A model generated the notes under the pieces. It saw only the letters and a program-made list of their open reading frames with translations, searched no databases and was not told the origin of the DNA. Source: Conchocele bisecta (lineage: Eukaryota > Mollusca > Bivalvia > Lucinida > Thyasiridae). From it: a stretch of 64,000 bases of DNA. The stretch spans positions 55,389,131 to 55,453,130 of the forward strand of contig CM055268.1 of assembly GCA_029237695.1 (NCBI GenBank), given 5' to 3'. Position numbers and translations under genes: made by a program. Of the stretch, positions 52,881 through 64,000 are shown in pieces (the stretch's first letter is position 1; the number at the start of each line of letters is the position of its first letter).

Positions 52881-53376
52881 AAACATATTGTAAACTTTGT
52901 TCATTGTTTGATGACCTGTATTAAAATTCCATGAAAATAAACAGAAAGTATAAAATCAATAGTTATTGGTTAGCAAGAACCAAAAACCGAAAGTAACATG
53001 AATAATACCTGAGGAATTTCTTTGTCTTTCCAGGAAGGCAACCTACATGTGTGACGTCACCAACATAAACTATAGAAATCCTAGCTCCAGATAAGCTGCG
53101 TATTTGCAAATAAATACCCAACTCAAATTGCCAAAAACCGAAAAACAGAAGTAACGAGTATCAAAAAGCAATAAAAAATGTGTGTACCACAAATAGCACA
53201 TATTTTTCTTATTCAACATGAAAACACATCTTGGTATTTCATTAGAAGTGTCTGCCTATGCTCAATAAATGTAAATCCAATAATCCATAAGCTGTGCACA
53301 TGGCTATTGCTCATATGCGACTGTGACTGGAGAAATGGGGCTTATGGCATTTCTGGCCATATAATTATGTTAAAAA

Positions 53377-53430
53377 AATCGGCTCAAATGGACGGTTGAA
53401 AATACCAGGACCATTGCAATTTACATCAAC
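53377..53430 (-). pseudogene. Fragment of the major capsid gene
   Basis: About 54 bp nearly identical to 44055-44106 (CGGCTCAAATGGACGGTTGA), same orientation, joined directly to the integrase copy. A host family L MITE fragment lies just upstream (53290-53350). Confidence 0.65.
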
Positions 53431-53437
53431 ACAATAC

Positions 53438-54031
53438 ATCATTTTGTAATGTTTTTGGCTGAAATAGCTTGTTTCATTCCATACAATGCATGTGTAACCT
53501 CAATTTCATTTGAGGTATTGACAGAAATTGGGGTCCTCTTAATACTACGATGGTATGTTCGGTTGTATCCATCAACAATATTTTGTAAAATATCAATATA
53601 TTTTCTAGTTTGATATGTGAAATATTTCCACATACGTGTTTTTAAAGTTCTTTGAGAAATCGTTCAACTATACTTGCTTTAGTTTCAGGGTTTTCGGTTG
53701 TGAAAAATTGAATGTGCTTAGATTTCAAGAAAATGTTGAAATTCTTTATTTTTAAATTCCATTCATTTATCGCTTTGTAAAGACTGTGGCTTACGTTTTG
53801 ATGTTTTCAGTATCAAATCAAACGCGTTAATCAATGTTTTCCCCGTTTTGTTAGGAAGGGGTATGACCCATGCATATTTTGAAAATACATCTATTACACA
53901 CAATAGAATACCCTTGATTCTCTTTTCGCCTGAGAATTGTTGCTATCTGCCCCCAAATGCAGCCTGCCATTGTTGATCGATACCACCTACTATTGTCTTA
54001 CGACGTGTAAAACGTCTTTGAATTTGTTTTA
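53438..54031 (-). pseudogene. Partial copy of the integrase gene
   Basis: A direct duplicate of about 47003-47590, covering the catalytic core from the second half of the N-terminal region to YNRTYHRSI. It has more indels than the main copy. At 54032-54103 it joins an out-of-place TIR fragment resembling 55305-55362. Confidence 0.75.
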
Positions 54032-54103
54032 GCCGCTAGGACGTAAAACAAGAAGTTTCCAACCGGATAAAATTCACGAATCTCCAACAAAATGGTTCAG
54101 GGT

Positions 54104-54319
54104 ATGAATATGTAAATGGATATTGTTTGTGGGGGTATGACTTGACACCTGACCAGGGCAGTGAAGAGGGACACCTACACCCTATAAGAACTGGAAATCT
54201 ACGCCTTGAGCTTCAGTTTGCCAGAGCACTTGAAAAAGTCATCAATGTCATAGTGTTCTCAAAGATTTGATAACCAGATTGAAATAAATAGTCTTCGTGA
54301 AGTGATCACCGACTATTAA
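54104..54319 (+). pseudogene. 3' end of major capsid gene in the right TIR
   Basis: The last 70 or so codons of the capsid gene (YVNGYCLWGYDLTPDQ to REVITDY), without the rest of the gene, ending TAA at 54317-54319. This marks the inner edge of the TIR. Confidence 0.8.
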
Positions 54320-54383
54320 TATTGGACAATTATGAACAAAACAAATCCTAAAAGTAACGTATTGGTGAAATCAACATCCAAAG

Positions 54384-54890
54384 ATGGAAACCATCGAATT
54401 ACAACACATACTGGATCGAGAAATATGGCTGAAGAGATTAAACGGAATAGTATGCCCAAAAGACAAGCTACCAAATCACAGACCATTAGACGTCCAAGCG
54501 TACATAATCAACACGGATAATTCTGATCAACCTGGAAAACGTTGGGTAACTATTGTATTTGACCAGAAGAATGAAGCCATCTACTTTGACTCCTATGGAT
54601 TACCACCACTACATGAAGAAATATTGTCTTTCTTGACAAACAATTCTTTACGAAATGGACATTTAACAAACAGAGACTACAAAGTGTATTCAGTACAAAC
54701 ATGTGGAAAATACTGTGTGTTTGTGTTGATTGCGATTGCAAGAGGAAATACTCTGCGTCTCTGTATTCAACAAACATTCAGTTCATCAGATTACTTCAAG
54801 AATGATAGGACTATAACGATCTGGTTCAAACATCACTTTGGGACACTCTACGAAGGACCTCAACAAAGTTCAACATCTGTCGGGTGTTAA
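54384..54890 (+). CDS. Adenain-like cysteine protease, right TIR copy
   Basis: 168 codons, open throughout. RWVTIVFDQKNEAIYFDSYG carries the acidic residue, and QTCGKYCVFVL the Cys nucleophile. As in the left copy, Arg (CGT) replaces the expected His in the GxHWV motif. Compared with the left copy, insertions of 2 and 1 bases in the segment before the Cys give a local altered frame (RNGHLTNRDYKVYSVQ instead of KWTFNKQRLQSVFST), then return to frame. An alternative upstream start at 54332 is in another frame. Confidence 0.8.
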   Translation: METIELQHILDREIWLKRLNGIVCPKDKLPNHRPLDVQAYIINTDNSDQPGKRWVTIVFDQKNEAIYFDSYGLPPLHEEILSFLTNNSLRNGHLTNRDYKVYSVQTCGKYCVFVLIAIARGNTLRLCIQQTFSSSDYFKNDRTITIWFKHHFGTLYEGPQQSSTSVGC

Positions 54891-55446
54891 TGTTGTAAAC
54901 CACAACAATATCATCATGCCATGTCTTTGCATTTTCCAAAATTACTTCATGTTGCAAATATGTTAACATAATATTGCATGTACTTTTGTATGATCAAATA
55001 TGATATCATATCTGGTCTATAATTCCATGTTGTAAATATGTTGTTGTTCAATAAAATATTGTTAAAACTTTACATAGCTCGTATTCAATTTTCCCCATAA
55101 ATTGAAAAATACCAATATATTGATTACAAGTCAATCAATATATTTTCATTAACTTTTGTCAATATTAGAGTTGTCAGAAGTGGATGAAAAATATTTCTAG
55201 GATTTTATCATATATTTGATAATATTGGAGTTGTCAAAAATATTTGAAAATTATATACAGAACAGTATACCCCTAAATGTTCAAGGTGGTACTATGGCGT
55301 AATACAAGAAGTTTACACCCCGGATAAAATTCACGAATCTCCATCAAAATGCTTCAGGGGTGCCACTATGGCGTGGTTTTATACCACTATAGAGTAATAC
55401 AAGAAGTTTCCACCCCTGATAATGGGAGTAATAAGGGGGTGCCACC

Positions 55447-55528
55447 TATGGTACGGTTTTTTAACATGTGTATTTTCCATAGATAAAATTGTCTATGGAA
55501 AATACACATGTTAAAAAACCGTACCATA
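55447..55528. promoter_or_regulatory. Terminal hairpin in the right TIR
   Basis: Counterpart of 42541-42622, arms of 36 nt and an AT loop, ending 18 bp from the element end. Confidence 0.7.
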
Positions 55529-55546
55529 GTGTCACCCATTACTACT

Positions 55547-55552
55547 CAAATG
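55547..55552. repeat. Polinton target-site duplication, right copy
   Basis: CAAATG, identical to 42517-42522. The satellite resumes directly after it with GCAGTGCGAATTTCGAGC. Confidence 0.9.
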
Positions 55553-58500
55553 CAGTGCGAATTTCGAGCTGGGGGTTTTTCAATATCGAGCCTGCTCTGA
55601 GATCGATATTCAAGAAGATTGGAGATGTCTATTTGAATTTCGAGCTGGCTTGTTTTGAATATCGAGCCAGCTCTGAGATCGATATTCGTGCAGATTGTGA
55701 TATGCATTTGAATTTCGAGCTGGGTTGTTTTGAATATCGAACCAGCTCTGAGATCGATATTCGCGCAGATTGGAGATGTGCATTTGAATTTCGAGCTGTG
55801 TGTTTTTGAATGTCGAGCCAGCTCTGAGATCCGTATTCGCGCCGATTGAGATGTGCATTTGAATTTTGAGCTGGGTTGTTTTGAATATCGAGCCAGCTCT
55901 GAGATCGATATTCGAGCAGATTGGAGATGTGTATTTGAATTTCGAGCTGGAATGTTTTGAATATCGAGCCAGCTGAGATCGATATTCGCGCAGATTGGAG
56001 TTGTTTATTTGAATTTCGAGCTGGGATGTTTTGAATATCGAGCCAGCTCTGAGATCGATATTCGCGCAGATTGGAGATGTGTATTTGAATTTCGAGGGAT
56101 GTTTTGAATATCGAGCCAGCTCTGAGATCGATATTCGCGCAGATTGGAGATGTCTATTTGAATTTAGAGCTGGGTTGTTTTGAATATCGAGCCAGCTCTG
56201 AGATCGATATTCGCGCAGATTGAGATGCTAATTTGAATTTCTAGCTGGGTTGTTTTGAATATCGAGCCAGCTCTGAGATCGATATTCGAGCAGATTGGAA
56301 ATGTGTATTTGAATTTCGAGCTGGGATGTTTTGAATATCGAGCCAGCTCTGAGATCGATATTCGACTACAATATTGCAAATGCAGTTTGAATTTCGAGCT
56401 GGGGGGTTTTGAATATCGAGCCAGCTCTGAGATCGAAATTCGAGAAGATTGGACATGATTATTTGAATTTCGAGCTGGGTATGTTTTGGATATCGAGCCA
56501 GCTCTGAGATCGATATTCGACTACAATATTGCAAATGCATGCGAATTTCGAGCAGGGGGGTTTTTTGAATATCCGAGCCCTGCTCTGAGATCGAATATTC
56601 AAGAAGATTGGAGATGTCTATTTGAATTTCGAGCCTGGTCTTGTTTTTGAAATATCGAGCCAGCCTCAGAATCGATAAATTCGTGCAGATTGTGATATGC
56701 ATTTGAATTTCGAGCTGGGTTGTTTTGAATATCGAACCAGCTCTGAGATCGATATTCGCGCAGATTGGAGATGTGCATTTGAATTTCGAGCTGGGACGTT
56801 TAGAATATCGAGCCAGCTCTGAGATCGATATTTGCGCAGATTGGAGATGTGCATTTGAATTTCGAGCTGGGTTGTTTTGAATATCAAGCCAGCTCTGAGA
56901 TCGATATTCGCGCCGATTGAGATGTGCATTTGAATTTCGAGCTGGGTTGTTTTGAATATCGAGCTAGCCCTGAGATCGACATTCGCGACGATTGAGATGT
57001 GCATTTGAATTTCTAGCTGGATTGTTTTGAATATCGAGCCAGCTCTGAGATCGATATTCGCGCCGATTGAGATGTGCATTTGAATTTCGAGCTGGGTTGT
57101 TTTGAATATCGAGGCAGCTCTGAGATCGATATTCGCGCCGATTGAGATGTGCATTTGAATTTCGAGCTGGCTTGTTTTGAAAATCGAGCCAGCTCTGAGA
57201 TCGATATTCGCGCAGATTGTGATGTGCATTTAAAATTTCGAGCTGGGGGTTTTGAATATCGAGCCAGCTCTGAGATCGATATTCGCGCAGATTGGAGATG
57301 TGCATTTGAATTTCGAGCTGGGACGTTTTGAATATCGAGCCAGCTCTGAGATCGATATTCGCGCAGATTGGAGATGTGTATTTGAATTTCGAGCTGGGTT
57401 GTTTTGAATATCGATCCAGCTCTGAGATCGATATTCGCGCAGATTGAGATGTGCATTTGAATTACGAGCTGGGTTGTTTTGAATATCGAGCCAGCTCTGA
57501 GATCGATATTCGCGCCGATTGAGATGTGCATTTGAATTTCGAGCTGGGTTGTTTTGAATATCGAGCCAGCTCTGAGATCGATATTCGCGCAGATTGAGAT
57601 GTGTATTTGAATTTCGAGCTGGGATGTTTTGAATATCGTGCCAGCTCTGAGATCGATATTCGCACATATTGAGATGTGCATTTGAATTTTGAATATCGAG
57701 TCAGCTCTGAGATCGATATTCGCGCAGATTGGAACAGCGTATTTAGAATTCGAGCTGGGTTGTTTTGATATCGACCAGCTCTGAGATCGATATTCGAAGA
57801 AGATTGGACATGCTTATTTGAATTTCGAGCTGGGTTGTTTTGAATATCGAGCCAGCTCTGAGATCGATATTCGACTACAATATTGCAAATGCAGAGCAAA
57901 TTTCGAGCTGGGTTTTGAAATATCGAGCCACTCTGAGATCGAATTCGAGAAGATTGGACATGCGTATTTGAATTTCTTTTAGAGCAGAATCGAGCTTGTT
58001 TTTTGAATATCGAGCCAGCTATGAGATCGATATTCGAGAAGATTGGACATGCTTATTTGAATTTCGAGTATCGAGCCAGCTCTGAGATCGATATTCGAGA
58101 AGATTGGACATGCGTATTTGAGTTTCGAGCTGGGTTGTTTTGAATATCGAGCCAGCACTGAGATCGATATTCGAGTACAATATTGCAAATGCAGTGCAAA
58201 TTTCGAGCTGGGGGGTTTTGAATATCGAGCCAGCTCTGAGATCGATATTCGAGAAGATTGGACATGCTTATTTGAATTTCGAGCTGGGATGTTTTGAATA
58301 TCGAGCCAGCTCTGAGATCGATATTCGAGAAGATTGGACATGCGTATTTGAATTTCGAGCTGGGTTGTTTTGAATATCGAGCCAGCTCTGAGATCGATAT
58401 TCGACTACAATATTGCAAATGCAGAGCGAATTTCGAGCTGGGGGGTTTTGAATATCGAGCCAGCTCTGAGATCGAAATTCGAGAAGATTGGACATGCGTA

Positions 58501-61500
58501 TTTGAATCGAGCTGATGTTTTGAATATCGAGCAGCTCTTGAGATCGATATTCGAGAAGATTGGACATGCGTATTTGAATTTCGAGCTTTGTTGTTTTGAA
58601 TATCGAGCCAGCTCTGAGATAGATATTCGACTACAATATTGCAAATGCAGTGGGAATTTCGAGCTGGGGGGTTTTGAATATCGAGCTAGCTCTGAGATCG
58701 AAATTCGAGAAGATTGGACATGCGTATTTGAATTTCGAGCTGGGATGTTTTGAATATCGAGCCAGCTCCGAGATCGATATTCGACTACAATATTGCAAAT
58801 GCAGTGTAAATTTCGAGCTGGGGGTTTTTGAATATCGAGCCAACTCTGAGATCGATATTCGAGAAGATTGGACATGCTTATTTGAATTTCGAGCAGGGTT
58901 GTTTTGAATATCGAGCCAACTCTGAGATCGATATTCGTGCGGATTGGAGATATGTATTTGAATTTCGAGATGGGATGTTTTGAATATCTAGCCAGCTCTG
59001 AGATCGATATTCGAGAAGATTGGACATGCGTATTTGAATTTCGAGCTGGGATGTTTTGAATATTGAGCCAGCTCTGAGATCGATATTCGACTACAATATT
59101 GCAAATGCAGTGTGAATTTCGAGCTGGGGGGTTTTGAATATCGAGCCAGCTCTGAGATCGAAATTCGAGAAGATTGGACATGAGTATTTGAATTTCGAGC
59201 TGGGTATGTTTTGGATATCGAGCCAGCTCTGAAATCGATATTCCACTACAATATTGCAAATGCAGTGCAAATTTCGAGTTGGGGGTTTTTGAATATCGAG
59301 CCAGCTCTCAGATCGATATTCAAGATGATTTGAGATGTCTATTTGAATTTCGAGCTGGGTTGTTTCAAATATCGAGCCAGCTCCGAGATCGATATTCGCG
59401 CAGATTGGAGATGTGTATTTGAATTTCGAGCTGGGTTGTTTTGAATATCGAGCCAGCTATGAGATCGATATTCGCGGCGATTGAGATGTGCATTTGAATT
59501 TCGAGCTGGGTTGTTTTGAATATCGAGCCAGCTATGAGATCGATATTCGAGCAGATTGGAGATGTTTATTTGAATTTCGAGCTGGGATGTTTTGAATATC
59601 GAGCCAGCTCTGAGATCGATATTCGAGCAGATTGGACATACGTATTTGAATTTCGAGCTTGGGTGTTTTGAATATCGAGCCAGCTCTGAGATCGATATTC
59701 GAGAAGATTGGACATGCGTTATTTGATTTCGAGCTGGATGTTTTGAATATCGAGCCAGCTCTGAAGATCGATATTCGAGAAGAAATTGGACATGCGTATT
59801 TGAATTTCGAGCTGGGTTTGTTTTTGAATATCGAGCCAGCACTGAGATCGATATTCGACTACAATATTGCAAATGCAGTGCAAATTTTTTCGAGCTGGGG
59901 GGTTTTGAATATCGAGGCACTCTGAGATCGATAATTCGAGAAGATTGGACATGCTATTTGAATTTTCGAGCTGGGATGTTTTGAATATCGAGCCAGCTCT
60001 GAGATCGATATTCGAGAAGATTTGGACATGCGATTTGAATTTCGAGCTGGGTTGTTTTGAATATCGAGCCAGCTCTGAGATCGATATTCTACTACAATAT
60101 TGCAAATGCAGAGCGAATTTCGAGCTGGGGGGTTTTGAATATCGAGCCAGCTCTGAGATCGAAATTCGAGAAGATTGGACATGCGTATTTGAATTTCGAG
60201 CTGGGTTGTTTTGAATATCGAGCCAGCTATGAGATCGATATTCGAGAAGATTGGACATGCTTATTTGAATTTCGAGCTGGGATGTTTTGAATATCGAGCC
60301 AGCTCTGAGATCGATATTCGAGAAGATTGGACATGCTGTATTTTGAATTTCGAGCTGGGTTTTTTGTTTTTGAAATACGAGCCAGCTCTGAGATCGATAT
60401 TCGACTACAATATTGCAAATGCAGTGGGAATTTCGAGCTGGGGGGTTTTGAATATCGAGCCAGCTCTGAGATCGATATTCGAGAAGATTGGACATGCGTA
60501 TTTGAATTTCGAGCTGGGATGTTTTGAATATCGAGCCAGCTCTGAGATCGATATTCGACTACAATATTGCAAATGCAGTGCAAATTTCGAGCTGGGGGTT
60601 TTTGAATATCGAGCCAACTCTGAGATCGATATTCGAGAAGATTGGACATGCTTATTTGAATTTCGAGCAGGTTTGTTTTGAATATCGAGCCCAGCTCTGA
60701 GATCGATATTCGCGCGGATTTGGAGATAGTATTTCGAATTTCGAGATGGGATGTTGTGAATATCTAGCCAGCTCTGAGATCGATATTCGAGAAGATTGGA
60801 CATGCTATTTTTTTGAATTTCGAGCTGGGATGTTTTGAATATTGAGCCAGCTCTGAGATCGATATTCGACTACAATATTGCAAATGCAGTGTGAATTTCG
60901 AGCTGGTGGGGGGTTTTGAATATCGAGCCAGCTCTGAGATCGAAATTCGAGAAGATTGGACATGAGTATTTGAATTCGAGCTGGGTATGTTTTGGATATC
61001 GAGCCAGCTCTGAGATCGATATTCGACTACAATATTGCAAAGATGCAGTGCGAATTTCGAGTGGGGTTTTTAAATATCGAGCCAGCTCTCAGATCGATAT
61101 TCAAGATGATTGAGATGTCTATTTGCATTTGTTCGAGCTGGGGTTGTTTTTAAATATCGACCAGCTCCAGATCGATATTCCCGCGCAGATTGGAGATGTA
61201 TATTTGAATTTCTTGGGAATTTCGTTAGCTTGTTTTTGAATATCGAGCCAGCTATGAGATCGATATTCGCGGCGATTGATGGTTTGCATTTGAATTTCGA
61301 GCTGGATTGTTTTGAATATCGAGCCAGCTCCGAGATCGATATTCGCGCAGATTGGAGATGTTTATTTGAATTTCGAGCTGGGATGTTTTTAATATCGAGC
61401 CAGCTCTGAGATCGATATTCGCGCAGATTGAAGATATCTATTTGAATTTCGAGCTGGGTTTTGAATATCGAGCCAGCTCTGAGATCGATATTCACGAAGA

Positions 61501-61935
61501 TTGACATGTGCATTTGAATTTCGAGCTGGGTTGTTTTGATTATCGAGCCAGCTCTGAGATCGATATTCGACTACAAGATGGTAAATGCAATGCGAATATC
61601 GAGCTGGGGTGTTTTGAATATCGAGCCAGCTCCGAGATCGATATTCGCGCAGATTGATATGTGCATTTGAATTTCGAGCTGGGTTGTTTTGAATATCGAG
61701 CCAGCTCTGAGATCGATATTCGCGCAGATTGAGATGTGCATTTGAATTTCGAGCTGGGTTGTTTTGAATATCGAGCCATCTCTGAGATCGATATTCGCGC
61801 AATTGAGATGTGCATTTGAATATCGAGCCAGCTCTGAGATCGATATTCACGCAGATTGAGATGTGCATTTTAATTTCAAGCTGGGTTGCTTTGATTATCG
61901 AGCCAGCTCTGAGATCGATATTCGCCAAAAGGGGA
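55553..61935 (+). repeat. 76-77-bp satellite array, family 1 (right part)
   Basis: About 83 monomers in the same orientation as 39066-42516, so the Polinton split one array of about 9.8 kb. Blocks repeat those on the left (for example 56300-56540 matches 42280-42520). Stretches near 56540-56700, 57700-58060 and 59700-61300 have many one-base indels. The longest open frames (up to 284 codons, both strands) follow the monomer period and are not genes. The array ends in ATTCGCCAAAAGGGGAGATG, entering a dispersed repeat. Confidence 0.9.
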
Positions 61936-62969
61936 GATGTGCATGTCAGCAGGGTTCAATCAAACTTGAAAATCTCCTTACACTTCTACAAGTGACAAGG
62001 AAGCTGTATACCCACTATGAGTAATCAAGTCAATATATATTATCGTTTAAACATTTTACTAGTTACAATAATTAACAACAGATTAACAGACAAGGTTAAC
62101 ATTAAATGCCCCTCCATTAGTGTGGTAGGGCATAACATAAACGTAGAAAAGCTAATGAGTAGTTACTTATGGTCATGAACATATTTCTTTCTTTTATGTC
62201 TAACATTTAGTTTAGCTGGTCTCTGCTGCAGGTACATGTGTAGACATATAAAGATAAACGTAACTGTAACTATCTGCACAATGAGTTACATCAGTGAACA
62301 TGGGCTTCCAAACAGAAACAAGGGCACCGTTATTACGAAGCTAATCCCTTCGATGGCAGCCTTGATAATAATAATAAAAACAACAACACACAAGTCATCA
62401 ATGACCTTGACCTTGGGCTGTCGGACGTGGGTCGTATGAAAACAAAACACCATCCCTAGATATACATTGTGGTCACATATGGTCAAAATCGATGAAGTGG
62501 TTCATAAGCTATGGAATAAACAAAACAAAAAACTTTAACATTTTTTCCTTACAAACAAGGTGACATAGAGCAGTCGGATGCGAGTCGTAGAAAAACAGAG
62601 CACCATGCCTAGACATACACTGTATATAACCTTTCAATCTTCAAAATAATGTATATACATATTAGTTATGTGATAGCAAGGGGGCATATTGCGTTGCTGT
62701 TGAGGCTATGTCCGTCCGTACTTGTATATTTATGTGGAAAAGTTGAAATGTTTCTCCATCATGTAATATCTTCAATAATACGAAAAGGATTGCTTTAATA
62801 TTTGGACAGTTCATTCACCTGAACATGTGTGATGCACTCGCACAACCAATGACAAATGACATGACATTGTGACCTTCGAAATGGTGCTGAAACACTTAGT
62901 CCCTTTGTTACGTCGAAAAGTTTATAAGAGTTTCTCCATCATGCAATATCTATCATATTACTTGGGGGG

Positions 62970-63010
<41 letters not shown>

Positions 63011-64000
63011 ACGGATTGCTTTAATATTTGGACAGTTCATTCATTTGAATATGTGTGATGTATTCGCACCACCAATAGCATGATATTGACCTTTGTGACT
63101 TTCGAAATGATGCTGAAACACTTAGCCATTTTCTTACGTCAAACAGTTTGTAAGTATTGCTTTAATATTTGGACACTTCATTCACCTGAACATGTGTGAC
63201 GCAATCACACCACCAATGACATGACATTGACCTATGTGACCTTCAAAATGGTGTTGAAATACTAGCCATTTTCTTAAGTCAAAAAGAGTGTAAGACTTTC
63301 TCAAATGACTTTGAAATTTATGTAAATTTAAAGTTTTCTTTTGTTGACACTCAATCTCAAGTTAAGAGTCCAGTATGCCATGGGGGCATATCCATGTTTT
63401 ACAAACATAATGTCATTGTCATTTGCCGAGTCATGTGTGTCATTCTGTTGCTTTTCTACTTCTGCATTAGCGAACACATGTACATGTATATATATTGTTT
63501 CGGTTCTGGAAGGACAGTTATGTGCACTCTTGTTAAATGATTTTGATTTTGTTGTCTGTTGTCTTTCTTCTATATTTTTCTGTAATCTTTCTAGAGCCGG
63601 ATTCTCTTTTTAGCTGCTGCCAGATTTTGCTTTATGTTTCTTCCCCATGCTGGTACTGAAAATACAATGATATTGACCTTCAGCTTAGTGGGTACTGCAT
63701 TTGTCACAATGGAGCAAGTGAGCAGGTGCTCACGGATACCCTCGAAAAAATATGGGGAGATATGCTGAACATTAGTGAGACAAGAGTTATTATTATGGTG
63801 CGCGACACACCTTTGGGTCGTGGTCTATGCATGTGTGAAGTAATGCAAGTTACGGTTCTCATTAGTTGCGAACAGTAACTATTGAAATCTACTCATGTAC
63901 CGTCCGTAGCCAGAGTTACGATTCCACTCATAGGCTTCCTCTGCAGAATAGCGAATCAGATCTGATTCGCACTTTAGCAGTTACTTGTGATATACATTGT
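61936..64000. other. Non-coding repeat-rich DNA at the right edge
   Basis: 61936-62060 resembles the AAAAGGGGAGAT repeat at 2086-2460. Two diverged units around CAGTCGGATGCGAGTCGTA lie at 62400-62650. Three diverged units of about 140-200 bp (GGATTGCTTTAATATTTGGA, CACCAATGACATGACATTGA) span 62745-63305. A half copy of family H is at 63860-63910. No gene is supported. Confidence 0.55.
62964..63009. repeat. G10C36 homopolymer block
   Basis: Ten G followed by 36 C in the middle of a tandem unit. Such a block is unusual in this AT-rich DNA and looks like an assembly or sequencing artefact. Confidence 0.85.

Larger units (their letters stand above)
42523..55546 (-). mobile_element. Polinton/Maverick virus-like transposon, 13,024 bp, no PolB seen
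   Basis: Bounded by 1,443-bp inverted repeats beginning AGTAGTAATGGGTGACAC and by a CAAATG duplication. - strand gene order from right to left: ATPase, small ORF, X-like protein, conserved protein, integrase, small ORF, penton-like protein, pVI-like protein, major capsid, protease. This is a Polinton gene set of the F54H12.2/F54H12.3 kind. The family is normally about 15-20 kb and has a protein-primed PolB; none is visible here. The right third (49813-54103) is non-coding or made of duplicated fragments. Most genes carry frameshifts. It is probably a non-autonomous, decaying copy that inserted into the satellite array. Confidence 0.9.
54104..55546 (+). repeat. Polinton terminal inverted repeat, right
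   Basis: 1,443 bp, complementary to 42523-43965. It contains the 3' end of the capsid gene (54104-54319), the second protease copy and the terminal hairpin. Confidence 0.9.

Noticed and set aside
58405..59259. Long open frames (up to 284 codons) within the 39-62 kb satellite on both strands
   Set aside because: They follow the 76-77-bp repeat, occur in several frames and strands at once, and the amino-acid strings only repeat the monomer. No start context, promoter or domain supports coding.

Overview
The window is animal nuclear DNA, most likely from a mollusc and probably a bivalve. This is inferred from an intron-split neuropeptide-type GPCR, an F54H12.2/F54H12.3-type Polinton, a tRNA-derived SINE, non-LTR retrotransposons and very many palindromic MITEs, some with the AAAGGGGAGATAA-type repeats often seen in bivalves. 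The species cannot be named from the sequence alone. Only one host gene is visible; almost everything else is mobile or repetitive DNA.

Layout. (1) 1-31.8 kb holds the last three coding exons of a rhodopsin-family GPCR on the + strand (6794-6920, 15080-15192, 31278-31477). Their splice sites and phases agree. The introns are 8.2 and 16.1 kb, and the earlier exons lie left of the window. The introns carry a 5'-truncated LINE (2565-5425), at least ten families of hairpin MITEs, two minisatellite-bearing foldback elements (12.2 and 25.4 kb) and a 4.47-kb palindrome built from 76-bp and 380-bp satellite units (20924-25390). (2) 31.8-38 kb is intergenic, with more MITEs and one SINE. (3) 38.05-39.06 kb is the endonuclease/linker part of a LINE, cut off where a satellite array begins. 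(4) 39.07-61.93 kb is one array of 76-77-bp satellite monomers, split by a 13,024-bp Polinton/Maverick element at 42523-55546. (5) 61.93-64 kb is repetitive, non-coding sequence with an artefact-like G/C homopolymer.

The Polinton has a perfect 6-bp target-site duplication (CAAATG) and 1,443-bp terminal inverted repeats that contain the protease gene. Its left two thirds, all on the - strand, encode protease, double-jelly-roll major capsid protein, a pVI-like small protein, penton-like minor capsid protein, chromodomain-type integrase, two conserved Polinton proteins and the packaging ATPase. There is no recognisable protein-primed DNA polymerase B. The right third is a scrambled mosaic of duplicated integrase, capsid and TIR fragments plus an AT-rich, non-coding segment. 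Most genes carry frameshifts, many at homopolymers, so sequencing error and real decay cannot be separated here.

The least expected signals are: (a) histone-mRNA-type 3' stem-loops on the - strand of the Polinton; (b) an Arg at the expected catalytic His of both protease copies; (c) a 36-bp-arm hairpin 18 bp from each Polinton end; (d) a hairpin in three related satellite families whose arms change in a complementary way; and (e) shared GTGTGAAGTTRGC boundary sequences suggesting that the satellites are cargo of one mobile-element class.
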